NCBI GenBank assembly: GCA_964545075.1
Contig: CAZJFS010000013.1
Coordinates: 1 to 48,204 of the forward strand
Direction: 5' to 3'
DNA length: 48,204 nt
Origin: DAOPXV01 sp035352535
GTDB lineage: Bacteria > Muiribacteriota > UBA9980
Numbering within the stretch: the first letter of the stretch is position 1; every line of letters begins with the position of its first letter. Position numbers and translations under genes: made by a program. Of the stretch, positions 1 through 8,698 are shown in pieces. The notes under the pieces are model-generated. The model worked only from the letters and a program-made list of their open reading frames with translations. It was not told where the DNA came from and did no database searches.

Positions 1-1202
1 GAATAGAGTCCTTGATAATAAATTCCGTCAGGATTCATAATTGCCTGAACATCTTTAAGTATTTGCAGGGTAGGCAATATTACTTCCTTCGGAAGCGTTT
101 GCACTTCATCGAATATAACCACGGACTCCGCAATATTATGAATTTTGCGACATTTTGAAGGTTTGTTACTAAAAAGCGATTCAAAAAATTGAACTGTCGT
201 AGTTACGATTACGGGATAGTCCCAATTTTCACAGGCCAGTTCTTTCCTTTTCTGAGTATCAGAATAATTTTCTAATTCACTATCGCATTTAAAATTATTT
301 TCATTATAGCTGGAATGATGTTCAAGAATAAACTCGTGACCAAAAATTTTTTTGAAAATATCGGCAGTCTGATCAATAATATTTACGAATGGCAAAACGA
401 TTATTATTCGTTTTAAACCATTAATTTTGGAGTGTTTCAGCGCCCACGCCATTGAAGTCAGAGTCTTTCCCATTCCGGTTGGAAGGGCTAATGAATAAAA
501 TCCACATGGCATATCGGATTTTTTAAGAACTTCATCACGAGCAGCGTTCCGCAATTGGTTGATTTCACCATTTCGGGATTTTTTTGAAAACTCATTTTCA
601 AGTTTTTGTATCATCTCATCTACTGGTAATGAAGAACTAACACGCATTTTAAATTTTTCTTGTTCGAAATGTTCTTCTGTAGAAAGCCAATCGCTGTCGG
701 TTAGCGAGCTGAAAAGATACCTTATAAAAATTTCACGTTTTGACTTGCTGAATTCGCCTGCCAATTCTAAAATATTCGGAATTTTTATCTCCGCCTCATT
801 AATTTTAGTGTCACTAATAAAAACATTTACAATGTTTTCAAATTCCTTAATATCATTCCGTTTGAAAGGTTCGGTGTCATTCTTCCAATCAGCGTTATCT
901 GGCATTCCCTTATGATGCCCATCAATTGCAATTGATGACTCAAGGGCTCCGCAAAGACGTGCATATCCAGCCCCCCACGAAGCATGCGGAACGCTTCCAC
1001 GCCTTCCTCCGTTAAAGAGATATTTCTGAAAATCCGGCTGATACTTGCCAAGATCATGAAATAATCCAGTTATTCTAAAAATATTTTTGAAGTTTTCGTT
1101 GCAGGCGAAGGATTCTGCAAATTCTGATGTTTGAAGAAGATGTTTTGAAAGTTTATGTTTTTCATTATGGTCGTTCTCTGAATGTGCATAATACTCGATC
1201 AT
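1..1202 (-). CDS. cas3: CRISPR-associated helicase/nuclease Cas3, 5' part (runs off left edge)
   Basis: About 400 codons are visible, read leftwards from ATG at 1202; the 3' part lies outside the window. An N-terminal HD nuclease domain carries H7, the H49-D50 pair in FHDLGK, H73 and the GHHKGM motif at 95-100. A superfamily 2 helicase follows, with Walker A LPTGMGKT at 240-247 and the Walker B/DEAD-type motif DEVQ at 365-368. In type I CRISPR-Cas, Cas3 is recruited by Cascade to nick, unwind and degrade target DNA. The ATG has GGAG about 7 nt upstream and a near-consensus promoter at 1240-1268. Being first in its operon, with HD fused N-terminally and DEVQ, fits subtype I-C or a related one, but the subtype needs the missing neighbours. 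The gene looks more AT-rich than those to its right, compatible with horizontal acquisition. Confidence 0.93.
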   Translation of the reverse strand, partial: MIEYYAHSENDHNEKHKLSKHLLQTSEFAESFACNENFKNIFRITGLFHDLGKYQPDFQKYLFNGGRRGSVPHASWGAGYARLCGALESSIAIDGHHKGMPDNADWKNDTEPFKRNDIKEFENIVNVFISDTKINEAEIKIPNILELAGEFSKSKREIFIRYLFSSLTDSDWLSTEEHFEQEKFKMRVSSSLPVDEMIQKLENEFSKKSRNGEINQLRNAARDEVLKKSDMPCGFYSLALPTGMGKTLTSMAWALKHSKINGLKRIIIVLPFVNIIDQTADIFKKIFGHEFILEHHSSYNENNFKCDSELENYSDTQKRKELACENWDYPVIVTTTVQFFESLFSNKPSKCRKIHNIAESVVIFDEVQTLPKEVILPTLQILKDVQAIMNPDGIYYQGLY

Positions 1203-1239
1203 CGTTTACTCCAAATTGTTTTTTTTCTATCGTTTCTTC

Positions 1240-1268
1240 ATTATATTCCCTCGTTTGCCATAAGTCAA
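1240..1268 (-). promoter_or_regulatory. Sigma-70-type promoter of cas3
   Basis: On the minus strand, TTGACT (1268-1263), a 17-nt spacer, then TATAAT (1245-1240). Predicted transcription starts near 1233, giving a leader of about 30 nt before the cas3 ATG at 1202. Confidence 0.75.
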
Positions 1269-1435
1269 TACAAATTAAACCCTTCATAACCATTTAAAAC
1301 AAAGGGTTTTGATGCTTTTTTCACCGAGATCTTTTGCTATATTTAAATGCCGAATTTGCAAACTTTAAAATGAAGTAAGCAAAGGATGTTTGAAATATTG
1401 CACTAAAAAGACTTTTTTAATCAGGTAGTTGACGA

Positions 1436-2686
1436 TTAAATTTGTTTTTTAAACAAAAATCTCTCCGGATTCGCCGAACAGAAGGCGTCTTTTTCGTTTG
1501 AGCCGAAAAAGGGCGTCGATGAGAACTGGTCGATATATTTGCTGTAGGACTGGATCTTTAAAAGGCTCATCATGAAATCGGAGCCGAATAAAATTCTTTT
1601 GTATAATTTCTCGTTGATCTCTTGCGGCGAGCGGTCTATGAGTTTTCTCATCGCTTCGTAATATTTCGGGTCCACGCCGTTGAACGAGAAATCGGCGTAT
1701 AAATTATCGTATTTTAACATAAGGCCGCATATTTTAACCGCCCAGTCGCCGGTGGGATTAGCCATCTGGCGGCCGAAATGGGCGAGGTTGAGGATCAGTT
1801 TCGGATAACGTTTGAGGACATCTTCCCATCTGGCCGGAGAAGTATATTTAAGCGCGTCCGCCTCGCCGCAAACGATGAAGCCTTCGTCGTTGCAATGCGC
1901 CGTTATGGGAATGTTTTTCTCGCAGCAATATGAATAGAGATACTCGACTTTTTCAATTTCCTCAGCTTCGCCTTCCGGCCACGGATCGAATCCGAGCGGC
2001 GGATATATCTTTACGCCGGCGAAGAAATTGCTTGAAATGCCCTCGGGATCGCCGCTGAACGCGCCCATATTTTTTAATAATTCGGAACGGGACCGCTTAT
2101 AATTTTTAAAGTATTTATCCAGAAGTTCCTTCAGGCGATCGAATGTATAATTTCTGGTGTTGAGGCCGAAGAATGGGTAAATCTCGAATATCTTGCTTTT
2201 ACTTTTTTTCATATAGGTTGAGATGCCGTTGAAAACGTCTATGACCTGTTCATTCAGCGGTTTTCTTGCCGGATGGTTGTAATATGTCCCGAGATCTTCG
2301 AGGTGTTTACAGCCGAAATCCATCATAAGCGGCGTAAGGATTATTTTTGTGTACGTATTTCCGGCGACGCCGAACTGGCCGTCTTTTAGAAAAGTCTTTT
2401 CATAATTGTATTTTCCGGATATGCATTCTTCCATTATTAAAAAGATGCTTCCCACGTCGTTTTCCATGACCGAAATAAGGTTTTTCGCCTCGTTGACCGA
2501 AAGCAGCATATCGTACATTTCACTGATGATGCGAATATTCGTCATCGTGCGGATCGATTTGAATATCTCTTCGACCGTTATTTTTTTCAGGGCTTTTACG
2601 CAGCGCTGCAGAAAGGCCATCATATAAGGATGGCTCATATTCATCGCGTGGCAGTGTATATCGTAAAATACTTTTTCTTTTTTCAT
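1436..2686 (-). CDS. Amidohydrolase-family (metal-dependent TIM-barrel) hydrolase
   Basis: This 416-residue protein has the hallmarks of the amidohydrolase-2 family: an N-terminal HxH metal motif (H11, H13), a mid-protein ITAHCND strand with metal-ligand His, a further conserved LAHFGRQ segment, and a late GSDFM motif whose Asp is the usual catalytic or metal-binding residue. No signal peptide is seen, so it is probably cytoplasmic. It starts 21 nt after pelG ends and is the last gene of the Pel-type operon, so it is probably co-transcribed. The substrate cannot be read from the sequence; processing of a nucleotide-sugar or acyl-sugar precursor is only a guess from context. Family assignment is good, specific function unknown. 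Confidence 0.8.
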   Translation of the reverse strand: MKKEKVFYDIHCHAMNMSHPYMMAFLQRCVKALKKITVEEIFKSIRTMTNIRIISEMYDMLLSVNEAKNLISVMENDVGSIFLIMEECISGKYNYEKTFLKDGQFGVAGNTYTKIILTPLMMDFGCKHLEDLGTYYNHPARKPLNEQVIDVFNGISTYMKKSKSKIFEIYPFFGLNTRNYTFDRLKELLDKYFKNYKRSRSELLKNMGAFSGDPEGISSNFFAGVKIYPPLGFDPWPEGEAEEIEKVEYLYSYCCEKNIPITAHCNDEGFIVCGEADALKYTSPARWEDVLKRYPKLILNLAHFGRQMANPTGDWAVKICGLMLKYDNLYADFSFNGVDPKYYEAMRKLIDRSPQEINEKLYKRILFGSDFMMSLLKIQSYSKYIDQFSSTPFFGSNEKDAFCSANPERFLFKKQI

Positions 2687-2707
2687 AAAACACCCTTCTC
2701 TGACTGA

Positions 2708-4135
2708 TTATGAACCCTTTCGTATATCGACGATGATCTCGCCCGGAATTCTCTCCCGCTCGAATGTGTGGTATAAAAGCCTGTTCATTCTTATCTTCAA
2801 AAAATACGCGGAAGTTATGAACGCGATCGAAACCGCTGCCGCATAGCCGAAGCCCATGAATTTTAAGCCGAAGAAGTATAATCCAAAAATGTTCAACAAA
2901 ATATTCGAGACAAGAAATACGCTCACCGAAATGAAAGCCTCACGCAGAAAATCGAAATACATTAAAAATACCATGGATAATAAGAAGAAGCTGTGGATGA
3001 GCGAACCGATCGTGAAAACAGACCAGTTGAGCTGAAATTCAGCGGGAAGTTTCAGCACGTCCATTATCGCGTCGGAAAATACGATGATGACGAACGCCAT
3101 CGGAACGGTTATTTTCAGTATGGAATATGTCCCTTTCATCATGGACGTCTTCATTATTTCAAGGTTCGAGTTTATCGAATCGAGACTTTCCTTTTCCGTT
3201 ATGGATTTGTAGAAGTTTCTGAATTTAACGTAGAAATTCGTTTCGACGGTGAGCGTGAAAACCGCCATGACGGGTATCAATATGACGACGAGGACAAGGT
3301 TCATCCTGTCGTATATCGAATTTTCATAAAGGAAGCCGCAGATATTATGGCCGGCCCCGAGCGCGCCGGGAACCGAACCCGCCATCCAGAAGATGAATTT
3401 ATCGGCCCAGATCCCGAGGTTGAAGAATAATCCCACGCCCATGAGTATATAATATTTTTTGAATTTAGGCAGGTCCTTGATTATCGCCGGGCACGCCGAC
3501 TCGCTTCCAAACTCGTTGAGGATCTCGTTATGCAGGCTTACGAATATATATAAAATGCCTGAAGTGAACCCGAGAAAATAAAATATGAAGCCGAACTTCG
3601 ATCCGAAAATGGTCGAGACCAATACCGATAGCATGAAGCCTACGGCGAATTTAAACGATATCGAACCGAAATCGCGGCACGCGGTCAGAATTATGAGCTG
3701 TATCCATATGAGCCCCATTAGAACGAAAAGCATCGTGGAAATGATCGCGTAAGCGACATCCAGTTTAGACGAGCCGAATATGAGAAACCCGAAAATAAAG
3801 AGCAGCGGGCTTAAAACCGTTATGGTGTTTAGATATACCGCCGATATCATCTCGAATTTTCCCGCGTATATATAATCCGCGATGACGCGCGTCGCGATCA
3901 ATTGAAAGATACCCGAAATGACCTGCGAGAACGCGAAAACATAGATGACCGTGACCTGAAATATCTTGTTCATTTCGATGTCGGCCGTCACGAAAAATGA
4001 AATGATCAAAAATGAGAGCAGCGAATATATCCAGGGCCCCGACGATATGAGCGCCGAATATGAATAAGCCTTTATGCGGCTTATGAACGAATCGTTCTTT
4101 AAAAGATTTTGCAGGGTGAAACCTATGCCGGCCAT
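2708..4135 (-). CDS. pelG: PelG, Wzx-like polysaccharide transporter of the Pel system
   Basis: This 475-residue, very hydrophobic protein has about 12 predicted membrane segments. It opens with MAGIGFTLQNLL, a start characteristic of PelG, and PelG of Pseudomonas is of similar length (about 456). PelG belongs to the MOP flippase superfamily and is thought to help move Pel polymer across the inner membrane with PelD and PelE. It lies directly after pelF (9 nt between the pelF stop and the pelG ATG), the canonical order. The long loop at about residues 300-335, between membrane segments, is rich in charged residues. Confidence 0.93.
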   Translation of the reverse strand: MAGIGFTLQNLLKNDSFISRIKAYSYSALISSGPWIYSLLSFLIISFFVTADIEMNKIFQVTVIYVFAFSQVISGIFQLIATRVIADYIYAGKFEMISAVYLNTITVLSPLLFIFGFLIFGSSKLDVAYAIISTMLFVLMGLIWIQLIILTACRDFGSISFKFAVGFMLSVLVSTIFGSKFGFIFYFLGFTSGILYIFVSLHNEILNEFGSESACPAIIKDLPKFKKYYILMGVGLFFNLGIWADKFIFWMAGSVPGALGAGHNICGFLYENSIYDRMNLVLVVILIPVMAVFTLTVETNFYVKFRNFYKSITEKESLDSINSNLEIMKTSMMKGTYSILKITVPMAFVIIVFSDAIMDVLKLPAEFQLNWSVFTIGSLIHSFFLLSMVFLMYFDFLREAFISVSVFLVSNILLNIFGLYFFGLKFMGFGYAAAVSIAFITSAYFLKIRMNRLLYHTFERERIPGEIIVDIRKGS

Positions 4136-4144
4136 TTTAAACTC

Positions 4145-5644
4145 CTATTCGCTGTTCGCCCATCTGATTTTGCTTGCGAGTTGTTTGAAATATATTTTTC
4201 TGTACGCTGAAACCAGGTGCTTTTTCTGATAGTATTTCTGCACGCGCTTTTGCCCCGCGATCGACATTTCGCGCCATAGCGAGTGGTCTTTGAGTATTCT
4301 TATGACGCTTGCCGCGGTGTCTTCGGGCGATTTTATTTTGGTTATCAATCCGCACGAACCGAATTTCTTATCGGCCGGTGAATCGCCAAAGAGCATTTCT
4401 TTGCAGGCTCCGACATTCGTCGCGACTGTCGGTACGCCGGCGGCCATGGCTTCGAGTATTACCAGCGGTTGGACTTCCGAGATCGACGTTATCACGAGCA
4501 CGTCTATTATTTTATAATAATCCGCGGAGTTAGCCAGGCCGGTGAATTTGAGCTTTCCGCCGAGGCCGAGGTTTGAAACGAGGTTTCTTATGTTGCGCGA
4601 ATATTCCAGGTCCTCGTCTTCGGGGCCTACTACGTAAAATTCAATATTTTTAAAGCTTTCTGATATTATTTTGCAGGCGCGCACGAACGTCTCGACGTCC
4701 TTTATTGGAACGACCCTGCCGACGAACCCGACCTTCAGGACGCCGTCTTCTCCGCCGAATCGGCCTTTGAGATTTTCAAACCTCGAAAGGTCGATGCCGT
4801 TCGGTATCAATAAAATACGCTTCGCGTCGGCGCCTAACGATACCTGCATCTTTTTATTTTCGCTGTATAAGGACACCAGCTCGTCAGCGTATTTATAAGT
4901 GAGTTTTGACAGGAAATCAAATATCTTTATCCAGAAGTCTTTTATCTTTCCTATCTGAACGTGGATCTTCAGGTTCTCTGTAGCTTCATCCAGTATCCAC
5001 GCGGCTTCCGCCACTTCTATCTTTCTTTCGACGGTGTAGATGCCGTGTTCGGTCAGAACGAGCGGCGAGTTGGTTTTAAGCTTAGCCATTACGCCGTATA
5101 ATCCGGCATATCCGGTTGAGACGGCGTGATAGATGGAGGCGTTCATTATAGGCGCGTTGAGCATCTGTATCAGCGGCATGTGCGTCGTTCTAAACGTCCA
5201 GTAATAATCGATGAATGAAGTGTTATCGCCGAATTCGTTATAAAGCATCGTCGTCATATCGAAGGATTCGGGCGAATAAAGTATCTGTTCGGCCGTCACC
5301 TTGCCGTCGCCGCCGGGCGAAACGTGGTTTAATATAGTCGGGAACCTGCCGTGAACGCCTTTTTTGATGTCCTGATGGAACGAATAAAAATCAAAGGACT
5401 TGGGGCCGATCTCTTTTTTCCCGTCGCTGTCCACTATCGTTTCATGGATATATATGTCCACGAACTCTACGACGTTAGGCGGCAGCTTATATTTCATTTC
5501 GCGGAACTCGTCTTTTTTGGAGGCGATGTGAACTATGCCGAAGGTGAAATTCGGAAAATCCTTTATGATATTGTGGACCCAGGCGGAAACTCCGCCGGTT
5601 ATATATGGGTAAGTGCCCTCGCATATTATGCAAATATCTACCAT
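4145..5644 (-). CDS. pelF: PelF, GT4-family glycosyltransferase of Pel synthesis
   Basis: This 499-residue cytosolic glycosyltransferase has the PelF signature at its N-terminus (EGTYPYITGGVSAWVHN), where the GGVS loop belongs to the Rossmann nucleotide-sugar fold. The C-terminal GT-B half has FVGRVVPIKDVETF and the donor-binding segment SEVQPLVILEAMAAGVP, typical of GT4 retaining enzymes. PelF polymerises the amino-sugar backbone of Pel from a UDP-sugar in Pseudomonas. Here it sits between a HEAT-repeat gene (stop at 5646, one base before the pelF ATG) and pelG, so translation is almost certainly coupled. Confidence 0.95.
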   Translation of the reverse strand: MVDICIICEGTYPYITGGVSAWVHNIIKDFPNFTFGIVHIASKKDEFREMKYKLPPNVVEFVDIYIHETIVDSDGKKEIGPKSFDFYSFHQDIKKGVHGRFPTILNHVSPGGDGKVTAEQILYSPESFDMTTMLYNEFGDNTSFIDYYWTFRTTHMPLIQMLNAPIMNASIYHAVSTGYAGLYGVMAKLKTNSPLVLTEHGIYTVERKIEVAEAAWILDEATENLKIHVQIGKIKDFWIKIFDFLSKLTYKYADELVSLYSENKKMQVSLGADAKRILLIPNGIDLSRFENLKGRFGGEDGVLKVGFVGRVVPIKDVETFVRACKIISESFKNIEFYVVGPEDEDLEYSRNIRNLVSNLGLGGKLKFTGLANSADYYKIIDVLVITSISEVQPLVILEAMAAGVPTVATNVGACKEMLFGDSPADKKFGSCGLITKIKSPEDTAASVIRILKDHSLWREMSIAGQKRVQKYYQKKHLVSAYRKIYFKQLASKIRWANSE

Positions 5645-5645
5645 A

Positions 5646-7628
5646 TTATCCGTTCAACCCCGCAATCAGCTCCATGGCCTCGTTTTTACCATATTTTTGA
5701 AGAATATTAAACAGGAAGAATTTGTTTTCGTAACCGATGCTTTTGGTCATCTGCTTATAAAATTCAAGCGAGCGCGGGTTCTTTTTGATCAAAAACGAAA
5801 GGTCCTCGAAATCGGTGTCGCCTCGCACAAGCAGGTCCTCCAGGGCGTTTAAAACTATGGGAGAGATGAAATCTACGAACGGCTGATGTTTGAACTGCGG
5901 CAGATCGCAAAGATCGTAGATCCTGTCCGGATTATTTTTTAATATGATATAGATCGAATCTTTCAGCATGAATGATAAATGTTCGTTCATGCTTTTGGAA
6001 ATGGTTCCGTCCTCATTGAAAAAGCGTCTTACATAGGCCTTTACGGCGTTGAAGTGAAGCGTTTCCTTTAAAATCGACACATATGATGAAAGGCGGTTCT
6101 CGGCGATGCCGTCCAGGAATTTTTCGAGCGCCTGAGGGTTGTTTAAAAGTATAGACACGAGCGCCATCTTGAGCATCGAATTGAACATGAGGACGTGGAC
6201 CTCGTCTAATAGTTTTATGAATTCGTGTATATAATCCGAACTTTCCGCCGCCGGCATGCACGCTACGGCGTGGGCTATAAGGTTGAGATCGTAATATTTA
6301 AAAAGCGCCGCAAGAAATCTCGAATACAGCGAGCGGTCTTCTATCCCCGGCTGGCAGCGCTTGATGTAGGCTTCCGCGAAGGCGGCGAAATCGTAAGGGT
6401 TGTTCTGGCATTTGGCGAATATCCTTGAAAGCCTTATTCCGTCGGCGAAAGATACGAGCGCCGTTATCATGAAGTATCTTTGCGCCCTGGACGATTCATG
6501 CTCGTAATTATTTTCAATGGTATCCAGCGCCGCCCTGCCCGGATCGAGTTTCTTTTTCCAGAGCGCCGCGAGTATTATGCCTCTGAGTTCGGATGAGATA
6601 GGCTTTTTGTATTCTTCCAGAAAAAACTGCATGTTTTCAGCGGTTTTAGAAACAACCGAATCGAGCAATATTATATTTTCAAAATATTTGGAAGGCTCGC
6701 GCGTTACGGCGGTAGCATTTTTTTTAAGAAGCTTTTCAAGCGCTGGTTTTTCGTTATTGAGTATCGCGCACATGCCGATATATTTAAGCGATTGGGGAAG
6801 GTCGCGACAGTACAGGCCGATCCCTTTTTCCATGAACCCCGGTTCTTTGGCGCTTAAAAGTTTCTGAAAGCAGCTCTTGCGGAGCCCGAGCGCAAATTCC
6901 TTGTTTATTGAAACGGTTTCCAGCATTTCGGAACATATCGGGGTCGGAATGTGCATAAGCGAAGCGACGATTATTTCGTCGAACGCCGCGTCCTTCAAAA
7001 TAAACCTGGAATAATTTTCGACTATATCCGCGTCCGGAATAAGAACGTGCGCCCACCTGCAGCATATTTCGAATACCTTTAAGTTTTTCGCTGAAAAAGC
7101 GCTTTTCATTATATTTATAACCTTGGCGCCCAGCTTCTTATTACGGCCGTCCTGCGTCACGGCGAATTTTAAGGCTTCGATGAAGGGGCCAATGCGCTCT
7201 TCGTTTTGAGGATAATCTAAAAACAGAGAATATATTTCATCGCTCTGGCTGAAATTTTTTCGCCCGGCGAGTATTTCTATGGCGGCTGAATTTTCGCGCG
7301 GCGACTCCGAGCGCAGCATCTTTTGAAGATCGTCGGGATTGAAGATCTTGGATATCTTGTTTATAGCCGCGGCGGCTTCTTTTCTGATCGATATGTCCCG
7401 GTCGTTTAAAAATCTGACCAGAAGCCTTTTCGACGATTCTTTTTTCAATACCGCCAGCAATTTTATGAAAAAGGATTTTACGAACGCGCCGGAACTTTTA
7501 ACGCGTTCGTAAACTTCGTTAAACTCGGAGTCGTCCTTGATATTTAAAAATATGTTTGAAGACAGGTTCCTGATGACGGCGTCATCGGATTCCATGTTTT
7601 CTATTAATTTTAAAAGGTCTTCGTTCAT
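5646..7628 (-). CDS. HEAT-repeat protein embedded in the pel operon
   Basis: This 660-residue, largely alpha-helical protein has no signal peptide or obvious membrane span. Its N-terminal 120 residues contain HEAT-like helical pairs, for example LLVRFLNDRDISIRKEAAAA and the pair that follows, and the rest is an irregular helical-repeat array. It overlaps pelE by 4 nt (ATGA) and is followed one base later by pelF. It is not part of the canonical pelABCDEFG set. PelE also carries HEAT-like repeats, so this protein may be a cytoplasmic scaffold linking PelD/PelE to PelF. That role is inferred from position only. Confidence 0.8.
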   Translation of the reverse strand: MNEDLLKLIENMESDDAVIRNLSSNIFLNIKDDSEFNEVYERVKSSGAFVKSFFIKLLAVLKKESSKRLLVRFLNDRDISIRKEAAAAINKISKIFNPDDLQKMLRSESPRENSAAIEILAGRKNFSQSDEIYSLFLDYPQNEERIGPFIEALKFAVTQDGRNKKLGAKVINIMKSAFSAKNLKVFEICCRWAHVLIPDADIVENYSRFILKDAAFDEIIVASLMHIPTPICSEMLETVSINKEFALGLRKSCFQKLLSAKEPGFMEKGIGLYCRDLPQSLKYIGMCAILNNEKPALEKLLKKNATAVTREPSKYFENIILLDSVVSKTAENMQFFLEEYKKPISSELRGIILAALWKKKLDPGRAALDTIENNYEHESSRAQRYFMITALVSFADGIRLSRIFAKCQNNPYDFAAFAEAYIKRCQPGIEDRSLYSRFLAALFKYYDLNLIAHAVACMPAAESSDYIHEFIKLLDEVHVLMFNSMLKMALVSILLNNPQALEKFLDGIAENRLSSYVSILKETLHFNAVKAYVRRFFNEDGTISKSMNEHLSFMLKDSIYIILKNNPDRIYDLCDLPQFKHQPFVDFISPIVLNALEDLLVRGDTDFEDLSFLIKKNPRSLEFYKQMTKSIGYENKFFLFNILQKYGKNEAMELIAGLNG

Positions 7629-8692
7629 CTGGCCCCCGCGAAATATTCGACCGATCTGTAAAATCCTTCAAGATCCGGATATTTTTTTACGAGCGACTCG
7701 TTTATATATTTTTTTATGCTGCCGCACGCTTCCTTTAATTTCGATATATCGGAAATATTGTAATATATTTCGCAATAAAGCGTTACGGCTGAAATCTTAA
7801 GCTTTTCGCCGCCGTCCGACGAAACTTTCGGGTTGTTCAATATCTCATTTAAAATTCCGAGCGCTTCCTGATACATTCCTTTTAACGAATATTCCTCGGC
7901 CAGAAGCATCTTTGCGTTCAGATGATCCGGGTTTTCGGATATGGCTCTCGAAAGCTCGCTTATCATCTGGTCGTGAAGGGCCTTTCTGCTCAATTCGTCG
8001 AGAAGCTTCGATTTTATGTATTTAGATATGACGGTCGCGAGATTATATCTTAATTCGTAGATATTATCGAACCCTTCTGAATTTGCGATCTCTATCTCGG
8101 CCTCCAGGTCCTTGATTTTTTTCTTCAATTCGTTCTCTATGCTCAAAAGCGCCGAAGCCGCCATGAATTTTATCTCGACGTTCGAATCGTTGAGCGCGTG
8201 CTTTAAAAGCACGATAGCCCTGATCGATCTCATTTTATGAAGCACTATTATTGACTTTCGTTTAACGTCGACATTTTCGCCGGAAAGCAGATCGACTATA
8301 GGGACTGCCGTATTTTGAAGCGTTCTTGCGCGCTGCGGCGACTTGAGATCGGTATAAGGGTCCCATTCGGCTTTTATATAATCCTCGATGCTTTTTTTCA
8401 GTTCGCTTTCGGATGATCCGGAGCGGTTCGCTATGGCTGAAAATGTCTGGGCGTATATGGCGATGCCTATGAATGGAAAACCAAAAACGAGCGAGAGCAT
8501 GTAATAAAATTTAAATTCTTCGCCTTCGCGAAGCTCGTTTTTCAGAGAAAAATAAAACCATGCCGCGGCCGCTATCTGAAAAAGAAAGAAAAGGAACGCG
8601 AGCCGTATCTTTAACGATATAAACGCGGCTATAAACTGCGCTATCATTAAAACATACTGATATGATAATATTCTTTCGGTCCTCATTGCCAT
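7625..8692 (-). CDS. pelE: PelE, inner-membrane TPR/HEAT protein of the Pel complex
   Basis: This 355-residue protein has two to three N-terminal membrane segments (about residues 11-27, 30-50 and 63-83), then a HEAT-like stretch at 120-190, then TPR-like helices at about 230-330 (ISENPDHLNAKMLLAEEYSLKG). Pseudomonas PelE (about 329 residues) has the same layout: membrane anchor plus TPR. It lies between pelD and pelF as expected. In known systems PelE bridges PelD to the glycosyltransferase PelF. Sequence identity to PelE appears low, so the call rests on architecture and gene order. Confidence 0.85.
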   Translation of the reverse strand: MAMRTERILSYQYVLMIAQFIAAFISLKIRLAFLFFLFQIAAAAWFYFSLKNELREGEEFKFYYMLSLVFGFPFIGIAIYAQTFSAIANRSGSSESELKKSIEDYIKAEWDPYTDLKSPQRARTLQNTAVPIVDLLSGENVDVKRKSIIVLHKMRSIRAIVLLKHALNDSNVEIKFMAASALLSIENELKKKIKDLEAEIEIANSEGFDNIYELRYNLATVISKYIKSKLLDELSRKALHDQMISELSRAISENPDHLNAKMLLAEEYSLKGMYQEALGILNEILNNPKVSSDGGEKLKISAVTLYCEIYYNISDISKLKEACGSIKKYINESLVKKYPDLEGFYRSVEYFAGAR

Positions 8693-8698
8693 GGGTCT

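Noticed and set aside
559..915. Plus-strand open frame of 118 codons
   Set aside because: It lies antisense inside cas3, whose HD and helicase motifs are clear; it has no recognisable features.
1277..1309. Inverted repeat AAACCCTT / AAGGGTTT upstream of cas3
   Set aside because: Weak A/T-ended stem with a 17-nt loop and no T-run; it does not look like a terminator or CRISPR repeat.
1..1435. CRISPR array near cas3
   Set aside because: No repeated 28-37-nt units with spacers are present in this window.
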